Of a stretch of 64,000 nt of DNA, positions 42,073-50,668 are shown piece after piece. Source of the DNA: Paenibacillus polymyxa (GTDB lineage Bacteria; Bacillota; Bacilli; Paenibacillales; Paenibacillaceae); NCBI RefSeq assembly GCF_001719045.1, contig NZ_CP015423.1:1674001-1738000 (forward strand). The letters are read 5' to 3'. The first letter of the stretch is position 1, and each line of letters begins with the position of its first letter. Under the pieces are notes generated by a model that was not told the DNA's origin, ran no database searches, and saw nothing but the letters and a program-made list of their open reading frames with translations. Position numbers and translations under genes: made by a program.

Positions 42073-42951
42073 ATGACCATTACTCAAATTATGATCTTCG
42101 TTCGTGTAGCTGAAACGCTAAACTTCACCCAAACTGCCCATGAGCTGCATATGACGCAGCCCGCGGTTAGCCATGCCATCGCAAGCATCGAAAACGAGCT
42201 GGATGTTCAGCTATTGCTGCGCGACCGAAAAAAAGGAGTGCTGCTGACCGATATCGGGCACAAGGTACTGCTGCAATTCCGCATGATGCTGCAAAGCATG
42301 GAAAAGGTACAGCAGCAGGTGGCTGCTGAAAAAGGTCTAGACGTGGGCACGATCACGATCGGGGCCTTTCCTTCTGCCTCAGCCTATTTTCTGCCCCCGA
42401 TTATTCATCATATTCGTCAGCATTATCCGAACCTTGTTTTCGACCTACATGAAGGCTCCACGAATGAGGTCAAGGAGTGGGTTCATACCAGAGAAATCGA
42501 AGCGGGTATCATCCTGTTACCAGACCCTCAGGTAGATGTCATCCCTTTATGTCAGGATGACATGGTTATTCTCCTGCCAGACGGTCACCCTCTACAATCG
42601 CACAATAAAATCGCCATTCGAGACTTGAATCAGCAGGATATGATCTTTTGTAAAGGTGGACATGAGGTCGCCATTATGGAAGGTTTTGAACGCGAGCAAA
42701 GTCAGTTGCAGGCACAGTTCATTACTCATAATATCAGCACCTTGGTCAGCATGGTTCGACAGGGACTAGGTATGGGTATTGTCTCTTCACTCGCCTTGTC
42801 CACGTTCCCCCATGATCTGACCGTCAAGGAGACTTCACCTCTGATCACACGCCAAATCGGTATCGCTGTACCATCCCTGCATAATGCTTCACTTGCTGTA
42901 CAGTTATTTGTGCGGACCGCGCAGGAGCTATTTACGGATTCGAAGCAGTAA
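42073..42951 (+). CDS. LysR-family transcriptional regulator
   Basis: A 292-aa LysR protein: helix-turn-helix in LNFTQTAHELHMTQPAVSHAI (about residues 15-35) and a full-length effector domain. The chosen ATG is about 12 bases from GAGGGAGA. An ATG 12 codons earlier (42037) would start MNVFNEG but has no ribosome site. It is divergent from the DMT transporter at 41924, the classic arrangement for a LysR activator and its target. Confidence 0.85.
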   Translation: MTITQIMIFVRVAETLNFTQTAHELHMTQPAVSHAIASIENELDVQLLLRDRKKGVLLTDIGHKVLLQFRMMLQSMEKVQQQVAAEKGLDVGTITIGAFPSASAYFLPPIIHHIRQHYPNLVFDLHEGSTNEVKEWVHTREIEAGIILLPDPQVDVIPLCQDDMVILLPDGHPLQSHNKIAIRDLNQQDMIFCKGGHEVAIMEGFEREQSQLQAQFITHNISTLVSMVRQGLGMGIVSSLALSTFPHDLTVKETSPLITRQIGIAVPSLHNASLAVQLFVRTAQELFTDSKQ

Positions 42952-42987
42952 AAGCATTGGATTATGATCATAAGGAGGTCTATTCAT

Positions 42988-43023
42988 ATGCAGAGAAATC
43001 AAATCATTCGACCCAATAGCTAG
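42988..43023 (+). CDS. Eleven-codon minigene with a perfect ribosome site
   Basis: TAAGGAGGT (42972-42980) is followed after seven bases by ATG and eleven sense codons (Met-Gln-Arg-Asn-Gln-Ile-Ile-Arg-Pro-Asn-Ser) and TAG. It lies 36 bases after the LysR stop. It may be a leader peptide, a remnant of a lost gene, or chance. There is no further frame behind it before the DUF421 gene. Confidence 0.3.
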   Translation: MQRNQIIRPNS

Positions 43024-43212
43024 CTTACTAACCTATTTCTGGTTGTTTTCTATGTATTTATTCAAAATGAATTCTTGACGGGGTTGTTTTGATAGGCTTA
43101 ACAGTTAGCAGTTCTAAAGCATTTATGCATTAATTCCACTGGTATATTATTCTAGTGCGGCGGGTAACCTATATGCTGAATACCTGCAATTTTTAAACTA
43201 GGAGGCTTTTGC

Positions 43213-43551
43213 ATGAATGACCATCTCGTTATTTTGATCAGAAGTTTTTCAGCATTTTTTATCCTAATGATAATTGGGAGAATATTAGGGAAGCAAACCC
43301 TTTCCAATATGAACTTTCATGAATTCGTAACGGCAGTTATATTAGGAGCTATGGCTGCTAACTTTGCATTTAACGAAAAAATAGAAGTTATCCACCTATT
43401 AATAGCCCTGTCCGTTTTTACAATTACTTCTTATGTTTTGGCCAAGCTTTTTTTGAAATTCAGAAACTTTAAGATGTGGACAGAAGGAACTCCCACCGTT
43501 CTCATAGAAGGAGGGCTCATTCTCGAAGATAACTTAAAAAAAATAATATGA
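43213..43551 (+). CDS. DUF421 membrane protein, N-terminal part (frameshifted)
   Basis: A 112-aa N-terminal fragment of a DUF421 (YetF/YrbG/YcaP-like) protein. It has three hydrophobic segments and the family block LVILIRSFSAFFILMIIGRILGKQ, then EFVTAVILGAMAAN. The frame ends at TGA 43549-43551 just after an A8 run (43536-43543). The other half continues in the -1 frame at 43548. One more A, or a -1 slip, would give an intact protein of about 236 aa. Spore germination and coat roles are known for some members (YetF, YrbG types). Confidence 0.7.
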   Translation: MNDHLVILIRSFSAFFILMIIGRILGKQTLSNMNFHEFVTAVILGAMAANFAFNEKIEVIHLLIALSVFTITSYVLAKLFLKFRNFKMWTEGTPTVLIEGGLILEDNLKKII

Positions 43552-43922
43552 CATTGGATTCTTTAAACCAGCAACTTCGCGAGAAAGATATATTTAATAT
43601 AGAAGAAGTGGAGTACGCCCTACTTGAGATTAACGGAAAACTATCTGCCCAAAAGAAAAAGGAACTGCAAGCCGTGACATTAAAAAATCTGCAGTTGAAT
43701 GCAGGCAATGCCACACAGTTCCCAATTGAGCTTATAATTGACGGTCAGCTTTTGCATGGTAATTTAAACTCCAATCATATTTCTGAATCCTGGATGCTGT
43801 CCCAACTGAAGGCTCGCGGTAAAAAGTTAGAGGACGTATTCTATGCCGTTAAAGGCAGCAACGGCCAGCTCTATCTGGATGAATATAAGGATAAAATCCA
43901 GCAACCAATTGATGTGGAATAG
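43548..43922 (+). CDS. DUF421 protein, C-terminal part
   Basis: A 124-aa frame with its ATG overlapping the TGA of the upstream frame (ATGA), so translational coupling could make it separately. Sequence MTLDSLNQQLREKDIFN then VEYALLEINGKLS is the C-terminal cytosolic domain that in normal DUF421 proteins follows LEDNLKK directly. LDEYKDKIQQPIDVE ends it. No ribosome site of its own is seen. Most simply it is the second half of a broken gene. Confidence 0.65.
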   Translation: MTLDSLNQQLREKDIFNIEEVEYALLEINGKLSAQKKKELQAVTLKNLQLNAGNATQFPIELIIDGQLLHGNLNSNHISESWMLSQLKARGKKLEDVFYAVKGSNGQLYLDEYKDKIQQPIDVE

Positions 43923-43941
43923 TTTGACTTTCGATCAATAC

Positions 43942-44424
43942 TTACCTGAGATTCAACGTAATCAGATAATTGTATTTGGCAGCGTGCTTAAGCTCATCCA
44001 ATATGATACCGTACACTGTGTCCTTATAGATGCCAGCAGGCAAACCAAACCAGATGTTGCGGTACCGTTCCACCGCACCCAACTCTCCCATCAAGGCGCG
44101 CTGTAGACCTTCTGTATAGGATTGCACCCTCTCATATTCCTCACTACTGATGCCTGCAATTTCCTGTCCTGTCAAAGCCCGATACATCTCTCTGAACATT
44201 TTATTGTGGCCGCGCTCATCGTTACGGATACTTTCAATAATAGCCACCTGCTCTTGTGAGGGAGCCAAATTGATCAATTCATCGTAGAACAACTCATCGT
44301 TACGCTCCCCTTGTACCGCTTCCTTTATCATTTGTACTGCTTTCGGAAATCCTGTGTTCCAGATAGGTACAAAATTGGCCCGCATATAGTATGAATTTCC
44401 CCAGTAAGAAGGTACTTGATACAA
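43942..44424 (-). CDS. Ferritin-like/rubrerythrin-like protein (YhjR type)
   Basis: A 160-aa four-helix protein of the ferritin-like superfamily. Carboxylate and His ligands are placed as in di-iron proteins: ERNDELFYDELI, ESIRNDERGHNKMF, MGELGAVERYRNIW and LDELKHAAKYNYL. No rubredoxin-type Cys knot. Such proteins may handle iron or peroxide in vegetative cells or spores. The MYQVPSYWGNSYYMR N terminus is aromatic-rich. The TTG/ATG start region has GGGAGGAGA. It faces the broken DUF421 gene. Confidence 0.75.
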   Translation of the reverse strand: MYQVPSYWGNSYYMRANFVPIWNTGFPKAVQMIKEAVQGERNDELFYDELINLAPSQEQVAIIESIRNDERGHNKMFREMYRALTGQEIAGISSEEYERVQSYTEGLQRALMGELGAVERYRNIWFGLPAGIYKDTVYGIILDELKHAAKYNYLITLNLR

Positions 44425-44738
44425 GTTTATCTCCTCCCGATGTTAGTTTTTAGAAAGTATATGCGCATCTGCCCATGTCGGTTCCTAACATTAGGAAAAT
44501 ATACTGATGATAGCTAACACCGGGGAAGAACTCACTAAAAAATCAATTACAATTTGTGTCCTAGTTGAAAGTGCTGCATCTATTGCTTCCAGATAATAAA
44601 AAGCACCTATTAATGTCCATACTGCTTGTTTCAAGGTTGATACGGGTACGCAAGCTATAAGCTATAGAGAAATAGACGAGAGACTCTTTGACAAACATTA
44701 GCTGGTTTTCTTGTCTTAATATGGTCTACTAAAAAATA
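44425..44738. other. Intergenic region without recognised features
   Basis: About 310 bases between the ferritin-like gene and the terminator of the sigma-DUF1835 gene. No repeat, RNA or small frame with a convincing ribosome site was seen. Confidence 0.4.
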
Positions 44739-44770
44739 AAAAAGAGTTTTCCATAAACGGAAAACTCTTT
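44739..44770 (-). terminator. Terminator of the sigma-DUF1835 gene
   Basis: AAAGAGTTTTCC pairs perfectly with GGAAAACTCTTT around a six-base loop. On the minus strand TTTTATTTT follows. Confidence 0.85.
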
Positions 44771-44802
44771 CGCGCTTTAAACAATCTGCTTCTATACTTT
44801 CT

Positions 44803-46377
44803 TCAATGTCGGACCAATCCACCAGCCAAATCATCCCATCGCCAAGAAACCTCATGTCCATGGAGATGCAGCCCCCCAAACCACTCGTCGATCCCTTGAA
44901 CTGCAATGCGGTCCACTGATCCATTCAGTACCTCATTACCCAACTCTGTCAGAATTACCTTTCGGTTCAGAAAATCCGGAATTTGTCTGAAATCCAAGCC
45001 GGCCTTATCCCCGTCAATGATCAGCAAAGGATGTTCGCCTTGAGCCAAAGCACGAATAAATTTCCAGTATTCGAGATCACCCATGCCAAGCACATGCAGG
45101 ACGTCAGTTGCATGACGAAACAATTCCAATGGCGTATTCACTCCATTATGAACGGCCTGAAGCGTGGTCTGTTCCACAATGCCAAGACCATTCCACTCCG
45201 AGGGCAACCGCTTGAGATGTGCTGTGAAAGCTTCATAGGCAAATGGCAAGCCGGATGCTGCCAATTCTGCCTTCTTGTCTTCCAGCAGATTAGCCATTTG
45301 AGTAGGATCAGGAGAAGCGTACGCCTGCCAAAGCTCGCTTCCGAGCTCCATTTCTTGCCGTTCAATAGTTCGCCAGGTCCCGGATAATGTCTGAAGCTGT
45401 GCCGGAGTGAGCTGTCCCAGACCATGAAACCGTTCGATTCCCGGAAACTCCCCAATACAGAGCAGGCTCAGCTTCGTGCGGCCCAGTTTCTGTCTCTTGA
45501 ACCAGTGGAGCAGATAGGCGAGCATGCTCTGATCAAACAGGTCATGCTCAAACCACAACACGACTTCATCATACTTAATAAACTCACGAAGTTTCTGCTC
45601 TTGTTCCTCACACCCCGTAGTATATTCGCTGGCCGGAATACCCATCGTTTCCTCCAGGACCCGGGCCCGCAGTACCCGTTCTTCAGCTCCCGCTGGATTT
45701 GTAAATATCGGTCCTGCCGGATATACCTCTCTCCATACAAGCACGTCGCCTTGTACAACACCCTGCTTCAACATGTCACCTACAACATCACCGTTAACAA
45801 TATGTAGCATGTTTTGCCCTCCCTCATACAAATGATTGAACACGGAAACGAGGTCGGCTACCGGGAGTGTACCTTTCAACTTTCGGCGGGCATCGTGCAG
45901 CCGCTTCTTAAGCGTCGGGACCGGAGTGCCCAGATAATCGGAAATTTCCTGCAGAGAGTAACCGTAAAAATAAAACAGCCGCAGAGGCACGCGCAGCTTG
46001 GCAGATAGTGCCTTCACCGATTGCTGCAGAACTTGGCTCTCCTCCCTACGCTCTGCAATTTCTGCCAAACCCGGTACTCCTCCCGATACCTGCACAGCTT
46101 CATCTAGAGGAAGCACCGAATGATGCTTGCGCCGCAGCATCCGCTGACACTGTCTTACGACAATGGTCTTGAACCAGCCTGGAAAAGCTGCCGGGTTCTG
46201 CAGCTTCTCCAGATTCTGATAAGCCTCTATGAACGCATCCTGCACGGCATCTTCCGCGAGATGGACATCCTTCAGCATGTCATAGGACACGGCATATGCC
46301 ATTCCGCGAAAATGCAGCATCAGCTGCCCGAACGCTTCCGCGTTCCCTTGCCGCGCCTTTTCAACCCACTCCCTCAT
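44803..46377 (-). CDS. ECF-type sigma factor fused to a DUF1835 domain
   Basis: A 524-aa two-part protein. Residues 1-175 are an ECF sigma factor: region 2 with AEDAVQDAFIEAYQNLEKL (41-59) and PAAFPGWFKTIVVRQCQRM, region 4 with LPLRLFYFYGYSLQEISDYL-like helix-turn-helix (about 131-165). From Met190 (MLHIVNGDVVGDMLKQG) to the end it is a DUF1835 protein with its usual C-terminal partner region. The internal ATG at 45810 has GGAGGG six bases upstream, so the DUF1835 part may also be made alone. No anti-sigma gene is next to it. DUF1835 has no known activity; it may be the sensor that replaces an anti-sigma factor. Confidence 0.85.
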   Translation of the reverse strand: MREWVEKARQGNAEAFGQLMLHFRGMAYAVSYDMLKDVHLAEDAVQDAFIEAYQNLEKLQNPAAFPGWFKTIVVRQCQRMLRRKHHSVLPLDEAVQVSGGVPGLAEIAERREESQVLQQSVKALSAKLRVPLRLFYFYGYSLQEISDYLGTPVPTLKKRLHDARRKLKGTLPVADLVSVFNHLYEGGQNMLHIVNGDVVGDMLKQGVVQGDVLVWREVYPAGPIFTNPAGAEERVLRARVLEETMGIPASEYTTGCEEQEQKLREFIKYDEVVLWFEHDLFDQSMLAYLLHWFKRQKLGRTKLSLLCIGEFPGIERFHGLGQLTPAQLQTLSGTWRTIERQEMELGSELWQAYASPDPTQMANLLEDKKAELAASGLPFAYEAFTAHLKRLPSEWNGLGIVEQTTLQAVHNGVNTPLELFRHATDVLHVLGMGDLEYWKFIRALAQGEHPLLIIDGDKAGLDFRQIPDFLNRKVILTELGNEVLNGSVDRIAVQGIDEWFGGLHLHGHEVSWRWDDLAGGLVRH

Positions 46378-46570
46378 ACGTTCCTAGCCTCTTTTCTTTC
46401 GTGTTCTTAATCTTAAGTGCCGGCTCAGTGGGGGAAGGTTACAAATCATGTTGATGGAAAAATGAAATGATTGATAAAGAGCTTCACTGAACACAGCAAC
46501 CATATTAACAGATTCCTTCTCAATAGAAGCATAATGTAGTTACAGGCTGTTGGTTTTCAACAGAAATATA

Positions 46571-46936
46571 TCATCCTTTATTTTTTACGAGGTTAAGTTC
46601 AATATGACTTCGACCATGTAGCCATAGCAGTTCATCCAGTAAAAACGCCAATCCATCCTTACTACGCAAACGCTCGATCAGTTCTGTAACGACTTCCATA
46701 ATCTCACGCTGTACATTGTTCGCTAGTTGGAGACCCCCACTTTCCCCATCCACATAAAGATATGGATGATCCGGTTGATCTATCTTTCGTACATGCCGCA
46801 GGCACAATATCCCATGTTCAAGATAAAAGAAATAGCTACGATCATACAGAACTCCCTCAAATAATTCATACATATGAGGGTCATCATCAGGTCCATATGT
46901 CATGGTAACTCTTTTTAAGCCAACTGGATTGCTCAT
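46571..46936 (-). CDS. Unknown protein (121 aa)
   Basis: A 121-aa protein I do not recognise. It opens MSNPVGLKRVTMTYGPDDDPH and has the aromatic stretch YDRSYFFYLEHGILCLRHV. A C-terminal helix LLDELLWLHGRSHIEL is hydrophobic and charged. No membrane helix. The ATG at 46936 has GGGGG nine bases upstream; an earlier ATG adds nine codons without a good site. It stands alone. Confidence 0.55.
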   Translation of the reverse strand: MSNPVGLKRVTMTYGPDDDPHMYELFEGVLYDRSYFFYLEHGILCLRHVRKIDQPDHPYLYVDGESGGLQLANNVQREIMEVVTELIERLRSKDGLAFLLDELLWLHGRSHIELNLVKNKG

Positions 46937-47197
46937 ATATACTTTCACCCCCTCAGAATTCAATTGTAAATTCCTATACTTGAAATTTTAGTGAAGTAAA
47001 ACTCTAATTTAAATAATGTAAACTTTTTATTCGACAAGTCCTGAAGGTTTGTATGCAATACTGTAATTTATGTATAAGAAGTCGTTCATTAAATACATTC
47101 GCAAAATGGTATATATACCAAGTTAACTTCTATTATATTAATGAGGTACTCATAGTATATGTTTTGAATTCTTATAATTAAAATGGAGAGTGATACG

Positions 47198-47398
47198 ATG
47201 GATTTTATAAAATCTATTTACACAAAACAAAACGTAAATAGCTCAGTACTCTTTTTTGCATTTTTAGTTTTATATAGTGTTTTTTCTGAGATTGAAATTA
47301 AACCCGTAGTTCTCTTACTTTTTACAGTTGTATTTGCGTTTTTTAATGCCCTGAGTAAATTGGTCCAATCCATACGTAGTGATAATGATCTTAAGTAA
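47198..47398 (+). CDS. Small two-helix membrane protein (66 aa)
   Basis: 66 aa starting MDFIKSIYTKQNVNSS, then two hydrophobic helices (VLFFAFLVLYSVFSEIEI and VVLLLFTVVFAFFNALSKL). The ATG has GGAGAG eight bases upstream. The region is A+T-rich compared with its neighbours. It ends at a bidirectional terminator. Function is unknown. Confidence 0.5.
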   Translation: MDFIKSIYTKQNVNSSVLFFAFLVLYSVFSEIEIKPVVLLLFTVVFAFFNALSKLVQSIRSDNDLK

Positions 47399-47414
47399 AG
47401 TAATCTTTACACAT

Positions 47415-47469
47415 TAAAAAGACCTCCAGGACGAATATAGTACGTGACTATACCGTTCTGGAGGTCTTG
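47415..47469. terminator. Bidirectional terminator after the 66-aa gene
   Basis: AAGACCTCCAG...and CTGGAGGTCTT form an 11-bp stem; inner bases (GAATATAGT/ACTATACCGTTC) extend it imperfectly. A-run upstream and T-rich downstream. Confidence 0.75.
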
Positions 47470-47548
47470 ATTTACATTTTCGAATTGTTAACGCCCCATC
47501 ATGAAGGTTTGTAGACAATTCATTTTCATTGTACCCTTTTAAACTATC

Positions 47549-47908
47549 TTAACAAGGCTCTTCGTTCGGTTTTCCGGCATCCGTAGCCGTACGGAAGCTT
47601 GAACCGCAGCCGCATGTAGCTACAGCATTCGGATTATGAATCGTGAAGCCGCCTGACATTCCAGACTCTTCAAAGTCGATTTCCAGACCGTCCAGGTAGC
47701 GGATGCTTTCCTTCTCCACTACAATCTTCATATCCTGTACGTTCATATATATATCTTGATCCGTCTCGTTGTCGTCAAAGCCCATTGCATACGAAAATCC
47801 GGTGCAACCGCCCGGCGTAACACCCAGACGTAAAAACATATTCGGCGTTTCCTGCTGCTCCAGCATATCCTTCAAACGCTCAGCAGCGGAATCGGTGATG
47901 TTAATCAT
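47549..47908 (-). CDS. Iron-sulfur carrier, HesB/IscA family
   Basis: A 119-aa A-type Fe-S carrier that transfers clusters from the scaffold to client proteins. The three family Cys are visible: GGCTGFSY in the middle and CGCGSSF at the C terminus. The start at 47908 has GAGGAGG seven bases upstream; the ATG 16 codons earlier is not preferred. The tail TDAGKPNEEPC adds an extra Cys. It is close to the Nfu-like gene at 51116, which points to a locus for Fe-S assembly. ErpA-like function is likely, but which client is unknown. Confidence 0.88.
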   Translation of the reverse strand: MINITDSAAERLKDMLEQQETPNMFLRLGVTPGGCTGFSYAMGFDDNETDQDIYMNVQDMKIVVEKESIRYLDGLEIDFEESGMSGGFTIHNPNAVATCGCGSSFRTATDAGKPNEEPC

Positions 47909-48029
47909 AGCTCCATCCTCCTCTTTTACTTCATGTTCCCCTTCAGTATACTCCACTATTTGCAGGTGCTCAAGTCATGGAATGTCCTTCCCTTACAGGC
48001 TTAAAGACCTGTTTTTCTATTCGTTTGTA

Positions 48030-48058
48030 TTGAACACCGGTGGTGTGAGGTTTATAAT
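48030..48058 (+). promoter_or_regulatory. Sigma-A promoter of mqnE
   Basis: TTGAAC, a 17-base spacer, perfect TATAAT. Transcription would start near 48065, which leaves a 5' leader of about 215 bases. Confidence 0.7.
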
Positions 48059-48064
48059 AGGTGA

Positions 48065-48280
48065 AGAGTGTGTAAAAGAAACTGTCGGAAATTTGTCATT
48101 TCAAAGGCGATATTTTGAGATATTCATCATTGTAGCCTGGCATTGTAACATTTTTCACATATCGTATATCCGCGCTGCCGGATTCTTACCGACGGAACGG
48201 GACATCCTGTGCGCACTTAGCGCTTGTGCCGCTGATTTGGCGGACAGCCTCGCACAGAGCAACTTGAAGGAGGAATAGGC
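48065..48280 (+). other. Long 5' leader of mqnE
   Basis: About 215 bases between the predicted start of transcription and the mqnE ATG. It includes a G+C-rich part (48165-48260) with several short inverted runs and a final AAGGAGGAA site. No known riboswitch class was recognised. Confidence 0.45.
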
Positions 48281-49387
48281 ATGTCCACATTAGTTACACC
48301 TTTTACAGACCGCAGAATGGCGGAAATTGTAGAAAAGGTACAGAACGGTATTCGTTTGAACCTTGAAGACGGTATATATTTGTATGAAACTGACGATATC
48401 CTCACACTGGGTCAGTTGGCTAACGAAGCTAATTTACGCAAGAACGGAAAAAAGGTTTATTTTATCGAAAACATGAGCCTGTACTTCACCAATGTATGCG
48501 AAGCGCGCTGCGCGTTCTGCAATTTCCGCAAGGATCAGGGGGAGGACGGCTCTTATACGTTGTCCGGGCAGGAAATGATTGATTATGTAGAGCAACACAT
48601 CCATCCGGGAGTAAGAGAATTCCATATCGTCGGTGGTCATAATAATCATGTGCCTTTCCAATACTATGTAGACTCATTGAAGGCTCTGAATGAAAAATAT
48701 CCGCACGTTACACTGAAAGCTTACACAGCAGCGGAAATTGACTTTTTCACACGCATAAGCGGCTTGAGTATTAAAGAAGTGCTTCAGGAGCTGCAAAAGG
48801 CTGGACTTCAATCCCTGACTGGTGGTGGCGCAGAAATCTTGTCCGACGAATATCGGAAGAAGATGCGTGTTACGAAAGCCAACGTGGACCGCTATCTCGA
48901 AGTACATCGCACGGCCCACAATCTCGGCATGAAAACTCATACGACCATGCTGTACGGTTCGGTCGAATCGTATCAGGATCGTATTGAACATATGCTGCAA
49001 ATTCGTGAATTGCAGGACGAAACGAACGGATTTATGGTATTTATTCCACTGTCCATGCAGCCGAAAAGCAAAAACGCCAACATCATGCGCCGGAACTCCG
49101 CTTACGAGGATCTTAAAACCATTGCGATCAGCCGCCTGATGCTGGACAATATCGACCATGTCAAAGCTTACTTCATTAATATTGGCCCGCAATTGACGCA
49201 GGTCGCTCTCACCTTTGGCGCATCAGACGTCCATGGTACGATTGTGCGCGAGCAGATCAGCCACGCCGCAGGTGCGTTGACCCCTGCCGGATTGACCCGT
49301 AAAGAGCTGATCTGGCTGGTCAAAGGTGCCGGACGCATACCTGTAGAACGGGACACCTTCTATAACGAAATCGAAGTTTTCGAATAA
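48281..49387 (+). CDS. mqnE: Aminofutalosine synthase
   Basis: A 368-aa radical-SAM enzyme that joins SAM's adenosyl part to 3-[(1-carboxyvinyl)oxy]benzoate, giving aminofutalosine, the entry after MqnA. The Fe-S motif CEARCAFC has Cys73, Cys77 and Cys80. FIPLSMQPKSKN and the C-terminal FYNEIEVFE are typical for MqnE and separate it from MqnC. The ATG has AAGGAGGAA. It is monocistronic with a promoter and terminator of its own, distant from mqnB-mqnD. The genes mqnA and mqnC are not in the window. Confidence 0.92.
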   Translation: MSTLVTPFTDRRMAEIVEKVQNGIRLNLEDGIYLYETDDILTLGQLANEANLRKNGKKVYFIENMSLYFTNVCEARCAFCNFRKDQGEDGSYTLSGQEMIDYVEQHIHPGVREFHIVGGHNNHVPFQYYVDSLKALNEKYPHVTLKAYTAAEIDFFTRISGLSIKEVLQELQKAGLQSLTGGGAEILSDEYRKKMRVTKANVDRYLEVHRTAHNLGMKTHTTMLYGSVESYQDRIEHMLQIRELQDETNGFMVFIPLSMQPKSKNANIMRRNSAYEDLKTIAISRLMLDNIDHVKAYFINIGPQLTQVALTFGASDVHGTIVREQISHAAGALTPAGLTRKELIWLVKGAGRIPVERDTFYNEIEVFE

Positions 49388-49476
49388 ATGTAATATCGGA
49401 TTCAGATTTCCCGCGAGCATTTCATCCCCATTACTCACACCATGCAGCATCATGCTGCCTCGGAATACGCTGGTCT

Positions 49477-49511
49477 GCCTGCCAAAGGCAGGCCCGATTC
49501 TCGGGTTTTAT
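49477..49511 (+). terminator. Terminator of mqnE
   Basis: Two hairpins in tandem: GCCTGCC/GGCAGGC with a three-base loop, and CCCGA/TCGGG, then TTTTAT. They are about 90 bases past the stop. Confidence 0.7.
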
Positions 49512-49591
49512 AACAACAAAAACTTGTGTTAGATCAACGAGACACCAGACCATTTGCCGGGGACACGGTAGCGAAAGGAAGGCGGATTTTG

Positions 49592-50659
49592 ATGAAAAAT
49601 TTCGTTATTCTGGGGGGCGGCTATGGCGGCCTTACCATTGCCAAAGAATTGCTGGATAAACACATTCCCGACGATGTTCAAGTTATTTTAGTGGATCGAA
49701 TGCCCTTTCAGGGGTTAAAAACAGAGTATTATGCCCTCGCGGCTGGTACGGTTTCTGATTTTGATTTACGGGTGCATTTTCCAGATGAGCAACGTCTTAT
49801 TCGCAAATATGGAGAGGTCACCTCGATGGATCTGGAGAATAAAATGGTCCATTTTCAAGACGGTGAACCCTTGTCCTATGACCAGCTTGTCATTGCGTTG
49901 GGTTGTACCGACCGCTTTCACAATACACCGGGGGCTGAAGAACACAGCTGTACGATCCAGTCGTTTAACCATACCCGCCAAACCTATCTGCGCTTGAACG
50001 AAATCAAGCCATATGGACATGTCCATATTGTAGGCGGCGGTCTTAGCGGTGTTGAGATTGCTGCGGAGTTACGTGAAAGCCGTACAGATTTGAATATTAC
50101 CATTATGGATCGGGGCGAGCGGGTGCTGTCGGCATTCCCGCAACGTTTGTCTGCCTATGTACATGCTTGGTTCAAGGAGCATCAGGTTAATGCCCTGAAT
50201 CATGTTGCGGTTTCCCGTATTGAACCGGGGGCTATTTATAACCGTGACGAGCAAATTGTAACGGATGCAGTCGTATGGACGGCCGGGATTCAGCCGGTAA
50301 AAATTGTGCAGGATTTAGCTGTCCCTAAAGATCCTCAGGGCCGCATCGTGCTCAACGAATATTATCAAATACCGGACCATCCTGAGGTGTATGTGGCCGG
50401 AGACTGTGCGAGCCTTCCCTACTCTCCAAGCGCTCAAGCGGCAGAAGTGCAAGGGGAGCAGATCGCACACATTGTACGCGACCTGTGGAAAGGTCAAACG
50501 CCTCATCCGCATCCTTTAAAGCTGCGTGGTACATTAGGCGCACTTGGCAAGAAGGCCGGGTTCGGCTATGGCTTTATGGGCAGTACCTCATTGCGCGGAC
50601 GAGTACCACGCCTGCTTAAAAGCGGTGTGCTCTGGAAGTCCAAACGCCATTTTGGATAA
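49592..50659 (+). CDS. yutJ: NADH dehydrogenase-like flavoprotein, YutJ type
   Basis: A 355-aa NDH-2-like FAD/NAD protein. Opens MKNFVILGGGYGGLTIAKELL; a second dinucleotide fold HIVGGGLSGVEIAAEL is in the middle; EVYVAGDCASL is the FAD block. It is shorter at the C terminus than ndh and lacks the membrane helix. The start at 49592 has AAAGGAAGGCGG upstream. With the neighbours yuzB and yutI it keeps the Bacillus subtilis yutI-yuzB-yutJ order. Its electron acceptor is unknown. Confidence 0.85.
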   Translation: MKNFVILGGGYGGLTIAKELLDKHIPDDVQVILVDRMPFQGLKTEYYALAAGTVSDFDLRVHFPDEQRLIRKYGEVTSMDLENKMVHFQDGEPLSYDQLVIALGCTDRFHNTPGAEEHSCTIQSFNHTRQTYLRLNEIKPYGHVHIVGGGLSGVEIAAELRESRTDLNITIMDRGERVLSAFPQRLSAYVHAWFKEHQVNALNHVAVSRIEPGAIYNRDEQIVTDAVVWTAGIQPVKIVQDLAVPKDPQGRIVLNEYYQIPDHPEVYVAGDCASLPYSPSAQAAEVQGEQIAHIVRDLWKGQTPHPHPLKLRGTLGALGKKAGFGYGFMGSTSLRGRVPRLLKSGVLWKSKRHFG

Positions 50660-50668
50660 ACGTATGCT

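Noticed and set aside
47769..48278. A 169-codon plus-strand frame between HesB and mqnE
   Set aside because: Its first part is antisense to the HesB gene and the second part has no domain and no ribosome site. The mqnE promoter lies within it.
48674..49192. A 172-codon minus-strand frame opposite mqnE
   Set aside because: Shadow of a strongly conserved radical-SAM gene; no ribosome site.
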